DNA of 64,000 bases, taken from positions 1 through 64,000 of the forward strand of contig NZ_BMHE01000039.1 in assembly GCF_014640555.1 (NCBI RefSeq), given 5' to 3'. The notes under the pieces were generated by a model. That model did not search any database and was not told the origin of the DNA. It worked only from the letters and a program-made list of their open reading frames with translations. The position numbers and the translations under genes were made by a program. Shown piece after piece: positions 16,654 to 24,976 of this stretch (position 1 is its first letter; the number at the start of each line of letters is the position of its first letter). The stretch is from Paenibacillus marchantiophytorum. Its GTDB lineage: Bacteria; Bacillota; Bacilli; Paenibacillales; NBRC-103111.

Positions 16654-17439
16654 ATGAAAACTCGCGAGAATTATAAGAAATATGTGTATGGCCTCATTTT
16701 GCCTGTCATCATTGTAACCGTCTGGCAATTGGTTGGATCGCTGCACCTGGTGCCCCCCCAATTGCTTCCTACTCCCATCGCAATTATCAAAGCCTTCATC
16801 GGCTTAACGAGAGATGGTATTTTATTCGATAACCTTTCTGTCAGTATGTATCGCGCCGTTATAGGCTTTGTCATTGGCGGCGGTCTGGGTCTGCTGTCAG
16901 GCTTGCTTGTAGGTTTTTTCCGAAAAACGGAGTACACCTTGGACCCAACTTTACAAATGATTAGAACTGTTCCGCATTTGGCTATCATGCCTCTATTCAT
17001 TCTATGGTTCGGATTCGGCGAGTTTTCGAAAGTTTTATTAATTGCAAAAGGCGCCTTTTTCCCTCTCTATCTGAACACCTTTCTAGGTATACGAGGCATT
17101 GATTCCAAGCTGTTCGAGGTTACCCGTGTACTGGAATTCAGCCGATTCAAGCAGATTACCAAGCTGATCTTGCCTTCAGCGATGCCCAACATTCTGCTTG
17201 GTCTACGACTTTCGCTTGGTATGGCTTGGCTGAGCCTCATTGTCGCTGAATTGATGGGAGCTAACTCCGGCGTAGGCTACATGATCTCGGATGCGAGACA
17301 ATTCGCCCAAACCGATGTTGTCTTCGTCGGGATCGTCATATTTGCGCTAGTGGGCAAGCTGACAGATTCCCTTGTTCGCAAGCTCGAGGATCGGCTGCTT
17401 CGCTGGAGAGATAACTATGTTGGCGTGGATAGTAAATAG
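16654..17439 (+). CDS. SsuC/TauC-type ABC permease
   Basis: A 261-residue membrane protein with about six helices, of the nitrate/sulfonate permease class. The first helix is YGLILPVIIVTVWQLVGSL. The EAA-loop signature runs EVTRVLEFSRFKQITKLILPSAMPNILLGLRL at about 150-181, and a final GMAWLSLIVAELMGANSGVGYM is typical. It pairs with the ATPase at 12731 and the lipoprotein at 14555. An intrinsic terminator follows the gene. Confidence 0.9.
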   Translation: MKTRENYKKYVYGLILPVIIVTVWQLVGSLHLVPPQLLPTPIAIIKAFIGLTRDGILFDNLSVSMYRAVIGFVIGGGLGLLSGLLVGFFRKTEYTLDPTLQMIRTVPHLAIMPLFILWFGFGEFSKVLLIAKGAFFPLYLNTFLGIRGIDSKLFEVTRVLEFSRFKQITKLILPSAMPNILLGLRLSLGMAWLSLIVAELMGANSGVGYMISDARQFAQTDVVFVGIVIFALVGKLTDSLVRKLEDRLLRWRDNYVGVDSK

Positions 17440-17465
17440 GGCATGAAGAGTTTTAGCTGTGGATT

Positions 17466-17508
17466 AGGCAGATTGCTCCTTATGGGAGCGATCTGCCTTT
17501 TCTCTTGC
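17466..17508 (+). terminator. Terminator of the sulfonate-type operon
   Basis: GGCAGATTGCTCC pairs with GGGAGCGATCTGCC around TTAT and is followed by TTTTCTCTT. Confidence 0.85.
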
Positions 17509-17524
17509 CCCCCTCCCAAACACG

Positions 17525-17690
17525 GTAACACTGGAGTTATTCCAGTGGGATTTGGGTTTGGGACCTCTAGGGGGGCGGTTTCTACAGATTTGATTGGATT
17601 TGTCCAACCCAATCAAGGAATTGGCTGCTTGTAGAGGCAAAACAGTGGATTTATCCAATGGCCGCTCAAAGCAGCTAATTCATAACATTT
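17525..17690. repeat. Intergenic stretch with TGGA..TCCA palindromes
   Basis: Between the terminator and the next genes lie at least three short palindromes of the form TGGA-4/5-TCCA (near 17531, 17592 and 17650). The region is free of convincing coding frames. It may be another family of structured intergenic repeat, but no second copy was seen in this window. Confidence 0.3.
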
Positions 17691-17779
17691 ACTTTGTTTG
17701 ACTACTTGGCAGTGCAGTTCCAACTTTCCCTTTTCGAACATCTTCCTGAATTTGATATAATACAGCTTGACTGGGACGA

Positions 17780-18034
17780 TTATTTGTCTAAACGATGCGC
17801 AGAACGGTCTAGTATATACTTAATACCTGATATAACAAGAACTACAAAGCCAATACCTGAAATTACCAGACATGTAAAAAACGGAGCTGGACTATGAGGT
17901 TCAATAGCTTCTTCGAATGTTGGGTGGAATGGTATAGAGGTTATCTGAATGTATAAGCCTGTTACTGCACTAAATATCCAAACAACAGCCCCAATAGCCG
18001 CTATTATAAGTGACTTCGGTCTTCCTCGCTTCAT
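17780..18034 (-). CDS. Small membrane protein of unknown function
   Basis: An 84-residue protein with two membrane helices (about 8-28 and 54-74) joined by a short exposed loop (FHPTFEEAIEPHSP). The start is the ATG at 18034, preceded by GGGGGAGGAG; an upstream in-frame ATG lacks this. A second small membrane protein gene lies 60 bp upstream on the same strand, probably in the same transcript. No family recognised. Confidence 0.55.
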   Translation of the reverse strand: MKRGRPKSLIIAAIGAVVWIFSAVTGLYIQITSIPFHPTFEEAIEPHSPAPFFTCLVISGIGFVVLVISGIKYILDRSAHRLDK

Positions 18035-18094
18035 AGCTCCTCCCCCTAAGATAATAATTCTATATTTCCCGTTAATCACTCTTACTTATAATTG

Positions 18095-18406
18095 CTAAAC
18101 ATCCCTTTTCTTCAAATAACTCAAAGACAACAAACCTTTAACGAAACAGACCATACTAATAATCCACATAACACCTATCACGGCTATAGTTAAAGAGTTA
18201 AATACTGAACTTGAAAAAGCCCTAGTTTCAAGTATTCTTATCCATGTTAATGCACCAATAGTAAACAATAGTAAATGACTTAAAAACCACCCATAGCCAT
18301 GCTTCCTAAATTTAATCATTAATCTAATCACTAACACTACAACAGGAACCATTACAACTAGTAAGCCTACTCTCAGAAATCCAATGATTTCTTCTTCCAT
18401 GAGCAT
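18095..18406 (-). CDS. Small membrane protein of unknown function
   Basis: A 103-residue, very hydrophobic protein with three probable membrane helices (about 10-30, 42-58 and 70-92) and a KKR tail. GGGGAGGTGAG precedes the start; the second ATG two codons in is an alternative. It precedes the 84-residue membrane protein on the same strand. No family or motif recognised. Confidence 0.55.
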   Translation of the reverse strand: MLMEEEIIGFLRVGLLVVMVPVVVLVIRLMIKFRKHGYGWFLSHLLLFTIGALTWIRILETRAFSSSVFNSLTIAVIGVMWIISMVCFVKGLLSLSYLKKRDV

Positions 18407-18531
18407 ATAAAACCACTCACCTCCCCTTTACTAACAAATAATCCCAAATAATTAGACGCTTTACATACATTTATAGTTGCGTATGACTTTAAAACAAGCT
18501 ACCACCATGCTCTTCTGCCCCTTTAGTTGAG

Positions 18532-18558
18532 AAAAGGCTGCCGATTTGCCCGGCAGCC
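18532..18558 (-). terminator. Terminator of the lyase/GH88 operon
   Basis: On the minus strand GGCTGCCG pairs with CGGCAGCC around GGCAAAT and is followed by TTTTCTC. It lies 10 bp past the stop of the alginate-lyase-superfamily gene. Confidence 0.85.
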
Positions 18559-18567
18559 CATCAGCAG

Positions 18568-19695
18568 CTATCTTTCCCACAGCAAGGGCTGGCGGATCGC
18601 GATGTTGCGACGAACTTCCATGTCCGAAAGGTCCGAATCAAGGCTGTTCCACAGCTCCATATACGCCTTACTGTCAAGCGCCAGCCCGGCAAATAACAGG
18701 GATGAAACCTTAGCCGGCCAGCCTTCGAAATGCTCTACGTCTGGAGGATAGGGCCAAGTGGACTTATCCTGCAAATATGGGAACAGATAGGATAGGCCTT
18801 TGCGGATTCCACGACCATCAGGCAACTCGAAGTTCCACAAATTATGTTCCGGCGTCGAAAGAATGTGGCACAGCGTCACCATATTATCCAGCACGAAAAT
18901 CGCGTAGCCATAAGGTTTCGTGCGCGCTAACTCACGCGGGAAGCTGCCGTCTGGGGCCATTTGGTCAGGGAGCAGCGATTCTTTGTACCTTTGCCTGCAA
19001 AAGCGAAGCATTTCTTCGTTATTCGTAAACCAGGCAAAAGCGGCCGCCTGCACAAACCAGCAAACCCCATGGTTATTAGGCGCATTCATCTCTTCGATGC
19101 CATTCTCGTGTGTGCTCATCCATGTTAAATAATCGCCAAACCACCTCTGAAGTCCCTGATACATGTCGGCGGTCATGGAAGATGACGATTTCAGAGTTTC
19201 AATAGCAAACGGCACATCGATCAAATGCAGGGTATCAATAATACCGATGCCTCTGCCGGCGCAAATACCGGGTATGGCTTGCGCATAGAGGAGATGCGGA
19301 TTCATCTTCGTCGCTTCATCCAGGAAAAACACCCTTAAGAACTTTACTGCTTTCTCTGCGTAAGCCTCGTTTCTGGTCACCGAATACCCAGCGGCCAAGT
19401 TCGCCACATGGGTTCTCATGCTTCGCAATAACAGCCGATGGCTGTCAAAATTATCAGGATTGCTTTCGCCATCCAGGCGTATATAAGGCAGTCCGTCTGC
19501 GGTATCGGGATTTGGCCACCAGTAGTCACCGTTTGAATAATAATCGTGCAGGCCGCCTTCGCTTTTGGCAGCTCTGACATCCGCAATCGGAATGGGGCTT
19601 TCCTTCATCGATGCTTGGGCTTGCTTGATAATCCACTTCGTATCAAATAAGGAGAGGCGTTCGTTCTGCTCGCTTGCTTTTGCTAGATTCATCAT
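18568..19695 (-). CDS. Alginate-lyase-superfamily polysaccharide lyase (PL38-like)
   Basis: A 375-residue enzyme without a signal peptide, so probably cytoplasmic. The toroid alginate-lyase signature is clear: GDYWWPNPDT (about 56-65), LPYIRLDGESNPDNFDSHR (69-87), NNHGVCW (207-213, with the catalytic Asn/His pair) and DGSFPRELARTKPYGYAIFVLD (about 255-276). Members of this superfamily (PL5, PL38) cut mannuronan, glucuronan or related uronic-acid chains by beta-elimination. It is the last gene of a GDSL, MDR, GH88, lyase operon, 25 bp after GH88. That suggests it splits imported oligosaccharides to give unsaturated ends for GH88. PL38 is suggested by size and context, not proved. Confidence 0.82.
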   Translation of the reverse strand: MMNLAKASEQNERLSLFDTKWIIKQAQASMKESPIPIADVRAAKSEGGLHDYYSNGDYWWPNPDTADGLPYIRLDGESNPDNFDSHRLLLRSMRTHVANLAAGYSVTRNEAYAEKAVKFLRVFFLDEATKMNPHLLYAQAIPGICAGRGIGIIDTLHLIDVPFAIETLKSSSSMTADMYQGLQRWFGDYLTWMSTHENGIEEMNAPNNHGVCWFVQAAAFAWFTNNEEMLRFCRQRYKESLLPDQMAPDGSFPRELARTKPYGYAIFVLDNMVTLCHILSTPEHNLWNFELPDGRGIRKGLSYLFPYLQDKSTWPYPPDVEHFEGWPAKVSSLLFAGLALDSKAYMELWNSLDSDLSDMEVRRNIAIRQPLLWER

Positions 19696-19720
19696 GGTCT
19701 ATACCCGCTCCTTGCACTGT

Positions 19721-20869
19721 TTAAAATATATCATTGTCCCAGCCCATCAGCTTAGCCATCGCTTCCAAGTAGTAATAATCACCGTAAATCAGTGATACGT
19801 TGACATCCTTATTGACCGGCTTGTTGCCTGTAGCTTCAAGCAAAATACCTTCGAATTCAGGCTGGTCCAGCGTGCTGTAATTTTGCGACAACGAGTGCAT
19901 GATGGATTCTGCGGCCTTACGGTACACCTTTCCTTCTTCCGAAGGCAGCTGCTCTGCGATTGCCAGAAGACCGGATGCCCCAATGCTTGCCGCTGACGTA
20001 TCTCTTGGCTCTACGGTTACATCCGGCACACGGAAATCCCAATAGGCGACGTAATCATCCGGAAGACAGCTAAGATAATAATTCGCCGTACGCTTTGCGG
20101 CGTCCAAATATTTGCTGTCCCCCGTATATTTGTACGTATTGGCCATGCCATACAAAGCCCAAGCCTGCCCCCGGCTCCAAGAAGAGGTCGGCGAATATCC
20201 TTGTCCCCCCAAGTAGTCCATCACATCACCCGTATTCGCATCGAACACGGTAATGTGATGCGAAGAACCGTCTTCGCGAAGCGTATGCCGCAGCACCGTA
20301 TCCGCGTGTGCACGCGCGATATGAGCAAATCTCGGATCGCCCGACTCTTGCGATGCCCAAAACAAGATCGACAAGTTCATCATCGTATCGATGATCGAAC
20401 CTCCGGGGCGGTCTGCCTGATTTTGTGCCCGCAAGAATCCTCCAGCCAAGTTAAAGCGGCCAGCTAATAGGTTCGCAGCCTGCAGCCCTCTGCGTCTGGC
20501 GTCAGCGTCACCCGTCAGCTTATATTTAATCACAGCCGTGCTTAAAAATTGAAACCCTACATCATGATGAAACCGATTCTCACGCAAAAAGCACTGTTCG
20601 ATCCGCTCATCCCATGACCATGCAACCTGGCGATACGATTCTTTGCCCGTCATATCATATAAGATCCACATCATGCCTGGCCAAAAACCGGAAGTCCACC
20701 AGTCTAGGATCACATCGTCATAAACACCAGACACGGACGCATGCGGGCATTTATCCCCCATTTGTTCCATCATCCGATCCACTTTCGTTTGAAGCTGACT
20801 CCACCAGCCAGACCATGGTTCTTCCTGCATTCCTGTAAAGTTAGCCATCGATCTTCGATCCCTCGTCAT
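19721..20869 (-). CDS. GH88 unsaturated uronyl hydrolase
   Basis: A 382-residue alpha/alpha6-barrel enzyme of GH88, which hydrates 4,5-unsaturated uronic acid at the non-reducing end of lyase products. The two active-site aspartates are visible as Asp103 (FHHDVGFQ) and Asp161 (IIDTMMNL), with SWSRGQAWALYG, RDTSAASIGASG and a NVSLIYGDYYYLEA tail, all classic for the family. There is no signal peptide, so it acts in the cytoplasm on imported products. Its ATG overlaps the stop of the upstream dehydrogenase (ATGA). An internal ATG at 20848 with GAGGG upstream is an alternative start. A second GH88 is encoded at 45006-46199. Confidence 0.92.
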   Translation of the reverse strand: MTRDRRSMANFTGMQEEPWSGWWSQLQTKVDRMMEQMGDKCPHASVSGVYDDVILDWWTSGFWPGMMWILYDMTGKESYRQVAWSWDERIEQCFLRENRFHHDVGFQFLSTAVIKYKLTGDADARRRGLQAANLLAGRFNLAGGFLRAQNQADRPGGSIIDTMMNLSILFWASQESGDPRFAHIARAHADTVLRHTLREDGSSHHITVFDANTGDVMDYLGGQGYSPTSSWSRGQAWALYGMANTYKYTGDSKYLDAAKRTANYYLSCLPDDYVAYWDFRVPDVTVEPRDTSAASIGASGLLAIAEQLPSEEGKVYRKAAESIMHSLSQNYSTLDQPEFEGILLEATGNKPVNKDVNVSLIYGDYYYLEAMAKLMGWDNDIF

Positions 20870-21900
20870 ACGTTCGTTTCACAATCAATCATGACATGAA
20901 TCGTGTCGCCTTTATGCTCATTACGCAGCTTAAACGCTTCGGCAATGTTGCTTAAGTGGACCACATGCGTGATCATTTCCTCCGTATTGACGAGTCCATC
21001 CAGCACCAACTGCAAACCTTTGTCGAAATAATGGCGATTATCGATATCCCGCTTCGGTTCCGTTGAGAAAATGTCGAGCCTCTTCTTATGAATTTTGAAA
21101 AAATCGACCGGCTTATGGCAAGTCCCAATGCACCCGTACATGACGATTCGCCCATTCTGGGAAGCCGCATCGATCGCATCAACCATCCCGTCACCCTCCA
21201 GCAAGCAGGGAATGACCACATCGAAGCCATCCGGGAAATCTTTGCCCACAATGTCCATCGTATTCGCATCTGGCGACGGCATCTTATAGGTATGGGTCGC
21301 GCCGTACTTACGGGCCAGCTCCAGCTTTTCATCGAACAAATCCGTTACCACAAGGTTCCGCGGACTATACAAGCTAACTACTTGTGTCATCACCAAGCCG
21401 CTGACGCCTTGTCCGGTGATCAGCACATTTTTGTGAGGGGAAATATCGCCAAGCTCTGCCGCATGAATAATGCCCGGGAGCACCTCAATCAGCGAACCTT
21501 CAATGAGAGGAAGCGCCTGTGGAAGAACTTTAACAGAAAAAGGCGTACAGCAAACATATTCAGCGAAGGCCCCCCAAATATAGCGAAGTGCTACAGGATC
21601 TCCCACTTTAAGACCGATGACATTGGGTCCTACTTTATCAATAACACCAGCCACTTCATGGCCAAGCCGTGTCGGATACGAGACAAACTCGGGCTCGCGA
21701 GCCCCGCGAAACACTTCCACATCACTGCCGCATATGCCAACCCATTTCACCTTTACCCTTACTTCGCCTTCAGCAGGCTCGGGTATTAGCGCCCTTTTTA
21801 ACGTGATAGTCCCAATTTCCTCCACAACCGCGCATAACTGTGTACCCTCGCCATCATAATCGACCAACTGCATGGGTGGAACAGACATTTTTCTAACCAT
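20866..21900 (-). CDS. Zinc-type alcohol/polyol dehydrogenase (MDR superfamily)
   Basis: A 344-residue medium-chain dehydrogenase. The catalytic zinc ligands are present (KWVGICGSDVEVFRG and TRLGHEVAGVIDKVG), as is the nucleotide-binding GQGVSGLVMTQVV. The four-Cys structural-zinc loop is absent, as in several sugar-alcohol branches. It overlaps GH88 by 4 bp and starts 1 bp after the esterase stop, so it is translationally coupled. A role in reducing or oxidising a sugar acid or keto-uronate released by the pathway is inferred from context. Confidence 0.85.
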   Translation of the reverse strand: MVRKMSVPPMQLVDYDGEGTQLCAVVEEIGTITLKRALIPEPAEGEVRVKVKWVGICGSDVEVFRGAREPEFVSYPTRLGHEVAGVIDKVGPNVIGLKVGDPVALRYIWGAFAEYVCCTPFSVKVLPQALPLIEGSLIEVLPGIIHAAELGDISPHKNVLITGQGVSGLVMTQVVSLYSPRNLVVTDLFDEKLELARKYGATHTYKMPSPDANTMDIVGKDFPDGFDVVIPCLLEGDGMVDAIDAASQNGRIVMYGCIGTCHKPVDFFKIHKKRLDIFSTEPKRDIDNRHYFDKGLQLVLDGLVNTEEMITHVVHLSNIAEAFKLRNEHKGDTIHVMIDCETNV

Positions 21901-21901
21901 T

Positions 21902-22882
21902 CTATTTAGCTCCTATCCATTTATCCAGTATATGTTTTGCCATCATTTTATTGCCTTCCGTATTCGGATGCAGGTGGTCTGGCAGCATGCCAATATAGGC
22001 TTCTCCAAGAATTTCCAGACCATCGATATATGTAAGATTGGAATCCCCGTAAGAAGTTAAAATAGTCACCGCTTCGTGGATTTCTTGCCTCATTGTAACC
22101 AAGTTCATCCCTACTAAGTTTTCGTCCGTTTCCCTGTGAGGGCAATAAATAGGCGAAAATATAAATAAGGGCGTGTTGCGATGCTTTTCCCGAATGATCG
22201 ATACCATGCCGATAATGGCCGAACGAAATGTCCGGATATTTAAACTATTGCCTCCCATCACATTAATGCCGAGGCACATGGAAATCATGTCTGCGGGAAG
22301 GTCGCGGATGACGCGAGCAACCATCGGTTCCAAATGGCATTGTCCCGCAAATCCCAAACAGGTCAGGTCCCAACCTTTGCTGCGTGCTACGATTGCTGGC
22401 CAAGTCAGAGCTGGACTTGCAGCTGAGCTGCACTGCGTAATGGAACTGCCGTAGGCAACCCACCGGGGCTGATTGTTTGGCAAGGGAGCGGCCGATGCCC
22501 CTTCATCTACTTTCAGTGCTTTCACAATGACGGCAGCTTCTTGTGACAAATAAATGTCAATCCGCTTCATGCTGCCTGGCAAATTTGTAAATAAACAAAT
22601 TCCTTCTCTTGCAAGGAGAGTCTTTGTTTCGACTAATTCATCTTCAATCACGATGGCCAAACGTATATCTTTATCCATTCTAGCGACATGCAGCTCCACT
22701 GAAGTAGAATCGCTTATAAAAGCAACTCTAACTCCCGCTGTTTCCCCTGCCTTCTCCACCAATTTAGAGGCAAATAGGCTGAGCTGATCATGAGGCAATC
22801 GCCATGGCCGGAGCCCAGTATCCGTCGTTTCTATGGAAACGGCCCCCCGAAACCATTCTTTATTTAGTTCAATCGTTTGCAT
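21902..22882 (-). CDS. SGNH/GDSL-type esterase
   Basis: A 326-residue hydrolase with an N-terminal beta domain (about 1-135) of the kind seen in SsfX3-like esterases, and a C-terminal SGNH domain: catalytic Ser in VAYGSSITQ (about residue 147), Gly/Asn blocks (GFAGQ, CLGINVMGG) and the Asp-His pair in LPDHLHP near the C-terminus. No signal peptide. It probably removes O-acetyl or other acyl groups from imported oligosaccharides. The start is the ATG at 22882, 8 nt after GAGGTG; the ATG at 22894 is too close to that site. First gene of the GDSL-MDR-GH88-lyase operon. Confidence 0.83.
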   Translation of the reverse strand: MQTIELNKEWFRGAVSIETTDTGLRPWRLPHDQLSLFASKLVEKAGETAGVRVAFISDSTSVELHVARMDKDIRLAIVIEDELVETKTLLAREGICLFTNLPGSMKRIDIYLSQEAAVIVKALKVDEGASAAPLPNNQPRWVAYGSSITQCSSAASPALTWPAIVARSKGWDLTCLGFAGQCHLEPMVARVIRDLPADMISMCLGINVMGGNSLNIRTFRSAIIGMVSIIREKHRNTPLFIFSPIYCPHRETDENLVGMNLVTMRQEIHEAVTILTSYGDSNLTYIDGLEILGEAYIGMLPDHLHPNTEGNKMMAKHILDKWIGAK

Positions 22883-22987
22883 GTTTCCATTCACCTCTTC
22901 ATAAAATAGGCAAACTAGAAATTCCTATTCTGCCAATGTGGGACATTTTGTAATATGCACGTTCAGCTGCCTTATTCTCTCTATAAA

Positions 22988-23166
22988 GGGAACTGTGGGA
23001 CGCTATTTAGGCAAAAAGCAGAGATGCTAGAGGGTTAGCGGAACTACAGGGCTTTATTTCCACCAAAAGCGCTGAATTTCCCACCAACCAGCAAAATAGC
23101 GTACTATAGTTCCCTCAACCTCGCAATATCGACACTTTTGACTGGAATAGCGCCCTGTAGTTCCCT
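22988..23166. repeat. Family A palindromic repeat, copy 2
   Basis: Same four-motif layout as at 9559-9737: direct copies start near 22988 and 23041, inverted copies end near 23114 and 23166. It lies between the promoter region of the esterase operon and the sulfatase terminator. Confidence 0.8.
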
Positions 23167-23300
23167 CTCGCGCGAGACGGATGGGTTGCTCTGTGCAAGG
23201 CAGCTAGTTCCCTCTCGCGCAAGGCAGCTGGGTTGCTCTGCGCAAGGCAGCTAGTTCCCTCTCGCGCAAGGCAACTGGGCAGCTTTACGCAATGCTGCCG
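23157..23300. repeat. 47-bp tandem repeat
   Basis: About three units of TAGTTCCCTCTCGCGCAAGG followed by CAGCTGGGTTGCTCTGCGCAAGG, starting at 23157, 23204 and 23251. The last unit is degenerate and trails off by about 23330. The unit begins with the last inverted motif of the family A element, so the array appears to have grown from its edge. Confidence 0.8.
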
Positions 23301-23358
23301 AATAGCTCCGCGTGAGACAGCCGGGGAACTCCTCTCCCACTCCAAATGCAGTATGAAA

Positions 23359-23388
23359 ACAAAAAGTCGCGATTTCCGCGACTTTTTA
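23359..23388 (-). terminator. Terminator of the sulfatase operon
   Basis: AAAAAGTCGCG-ATTTC-CGCGACTTTTT, bidirectional, 18 bp past the sulfatase stop. Confidence 0.85.
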
Positions 23389-23405
23389 TGCATTCTGACC
23401 TCCGC

Positions 23406-24932
23406 TCAAGCCAAGGATTTTACAGGAATCACCGGCTTATCCTGCATGATATCGCCGCTGGCTTGCATCCAGGAAGCCAACTCGGAAGCAAGCCGCTCGA
23501 TGATCCCGGCATTTGCCGGCGCTGCCGACAAATCTTGCATTTCCCAAGGATCCCTTCGCAGATCGAACAACTGGATTCGTTCTGTTCCTGTGTTCGTTTC
23601 TGGCGAGCGATAATAACGGATCAGCTTCCATCTTCCGTCTGTGACCATCCGCTGGACATCTCGATAAACCGAGCCGACGATAGCGCGAACGCCATCAATT
23701 TCCCCTGCAAAAATGGGGCATAGGCTTATGCCTTCCGTTTCCTCCGGCAGGTCGACGCCGCATAACCCGGCAACGGTAGGAAAAATATCGATATTGCTGG
23801 CCAGCGCAAGCTCCTGCTTGCCCACCGGCACGCCTGGCCCCCGGAAGATTAGCGGTATGCGCACGCTGTGCTCGTAAAGGTTTTGTTTGCCCATGAGTCC
23901 GTGCTGCCCGACGGCCAAGCCATGATCAGCGGTATATACGATAAGCGTATCGTCATAGAGGCCCTTAGCCTTCAGCGCTTCGATGACTCTACCGATTTGC
24001 GCGTCCAAATGGCTTATCATCGCATAGTAATCGGCCATATGCCCACGAATTTCGTCTTCGTCCCTCGGCCATCCAGCAAGCTTCTCGTCCCTAACCGTCA
24101 TATCGCCGGTATCGAATGGATGCTCCCGCACAAAGTTCGGAGGCAGCGGAATGCCGGATTTGTCGTACATGCTTGCATACGGCTCTGGCGCGGTTCGGGG
24201 GTCATGCGGTGCGGTATAAGCTACATACAGGAAAAACGGCCGATCCTCCTGATAGTCCTCAATAAAGTTGATAGCAGCGTCCGTAAACAACTCGGTTGAG
24301 AAGGTGTGTTCGATATATTCCTCCTCCTTCGGATAAGCCCCGGTCACGTCATAGTCGTGTACAGGAACCTTCGTGTGCTCGCTCATTCCGCGAAAAGCCA
24401 GCTTATCCCCTCCCTCGAAACTTCGAGCGAAGCTTGCCTTGTCGTTATGCCATTTGCCGATCGCATGTGTCAGGTATCCAGCCTCTTTCATCGTTTGCGG
24501 CATGATCCGAACATCCGGACGAATAACGCTCGAATGCTCGCGGTTCGTCATGTCTTTGCCGATCGTCGCCCGGAAGATCGGGATGCCCGTATGGACGCAC
24601 GCTCTGCTCGGCGCGCAAACCGCTCCGCTTAGGCCGCCGAATATATGCGTGTTACGACAAGATGTCCCGCTGGCAGCCAGCGAATCCAATACTGGCGTCT
24701 GCACCGTTTCATCGCCGAACGCGCCAATGGCTTCACCACGATGATCGTCCGCAATGAGAAACACCACATTAGGTTTACTGGGGGAAGGCTTACTGGGTAA
24801 AGGTTTACCGGGTGAAGGTTTACCAGATAAAGGTTTACCGGGCGAAGGCTTACTAGGTAAAGGTTTACCAGGCGAAGGTCTTCCGGGTAAAGGTCTTCCG
24901 GTTAAAAGCTTCTTCATATTCTCTTCTTTCAT
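23406..24932 (-). CDS. Type I sulfatase with a repetitive N-terminal extension
   Basis: A 508-residue alkaline-phosphatase-superfamily sulfatase. Metal-binding Asp62/Asp63 lie in FLIADDHRGE. The formylglycine motif is C-A-P-S-R with Cys106 as the residue to be converted, and the second metal site is YTADHGLAVGQHG. A Cys-type site can be activated by FGE or anSME; neither gene is in the window. There is no signal peptide. Residues 12-53 are about nine 5-residue units of the type G/S-K/R-P-L/S-P, an in-frame minisatellite fused to the normal sulfatase start (KPNVVFLIADD). It is the last gene after the ABC transporter genes, 44 bp downstream of the binding protein. It likely desulfates imported oligosaccharides, but the repeat extension could also mark a different location. 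Confidence 0.9.
   Translation of the reverse strand: MKEENMKKLLTGRPLPGRPSPGKPLPSKPSPGKPLSGKPSPGKPLPSKPSPSKPNVVFLIADDHRGEAIGAFGDETVQTPVLDSLAASGTSCRNTHIFGGLSGAVCAPSRACVHTGIPIFRATIGKDMTNREHSSVIRPDVRIMPQTMKEAGYLTHAIGKWHNDKASFARSFEGGDKLAFRGMSEHTKVPVHDYDVTGAYPKEEEYIEHTFSTELFTDAAINFIEDYQEDRPFFLYVAYTAPHDPRTAPEPYASMYDKSGIPLPPNFVREHPFDTGDMTVRDEKLAGWPRDEDEIRGHMADYYAMISHLDAQIGRVIEALKAKGLYDDTLIVYTADHGLAVGQHGLMGKQNLYEHSVRIPLIFRGPGVPVGKQELALASNIDIFPTVAGLCGVDLPEETEGISLCPIFAGEIDGVRAIVGSVYRDVQRMVTDGRWKLIRYYRSPETNTGTERIQLFDLRRDPWEMQDLSAAPANAGIIERLASELASWMQASGDIMQDKPVIPVKSLA
24772..24906. repeat. 15-bp minisatellite inside the sulfatase gene
   Basis: Nine units of GGTTTACCGGGTGAA-like sequence (15 bp, read on the plus strand), with variants at a few positions. 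Each unit encodes five residues, so gain or loss of units keeps the frame. Confidence 0.9.
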
Positions 24933-24976
24933 CCTCTACCTCACTCTCACGAGACAGAATTACGCTTTCGATGCGG

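Noticed and set aside
17443..17658. Short open frames on both strands after the permease
   Set aside because: They lie on the terminator and palindrome region and have no convincing protein features.
21088..21789. 233-codon plus-strand frame opposite the MDR gene
   Set aside because: The minus strand encodes a clear dehydrogenase with motifs; the opposite frame has no recognisable domain.
23115..23393. 92-codon frame across the 47-bp tandem repeats
   Set aside because: Low-complexity product of the repeat array with no start site.
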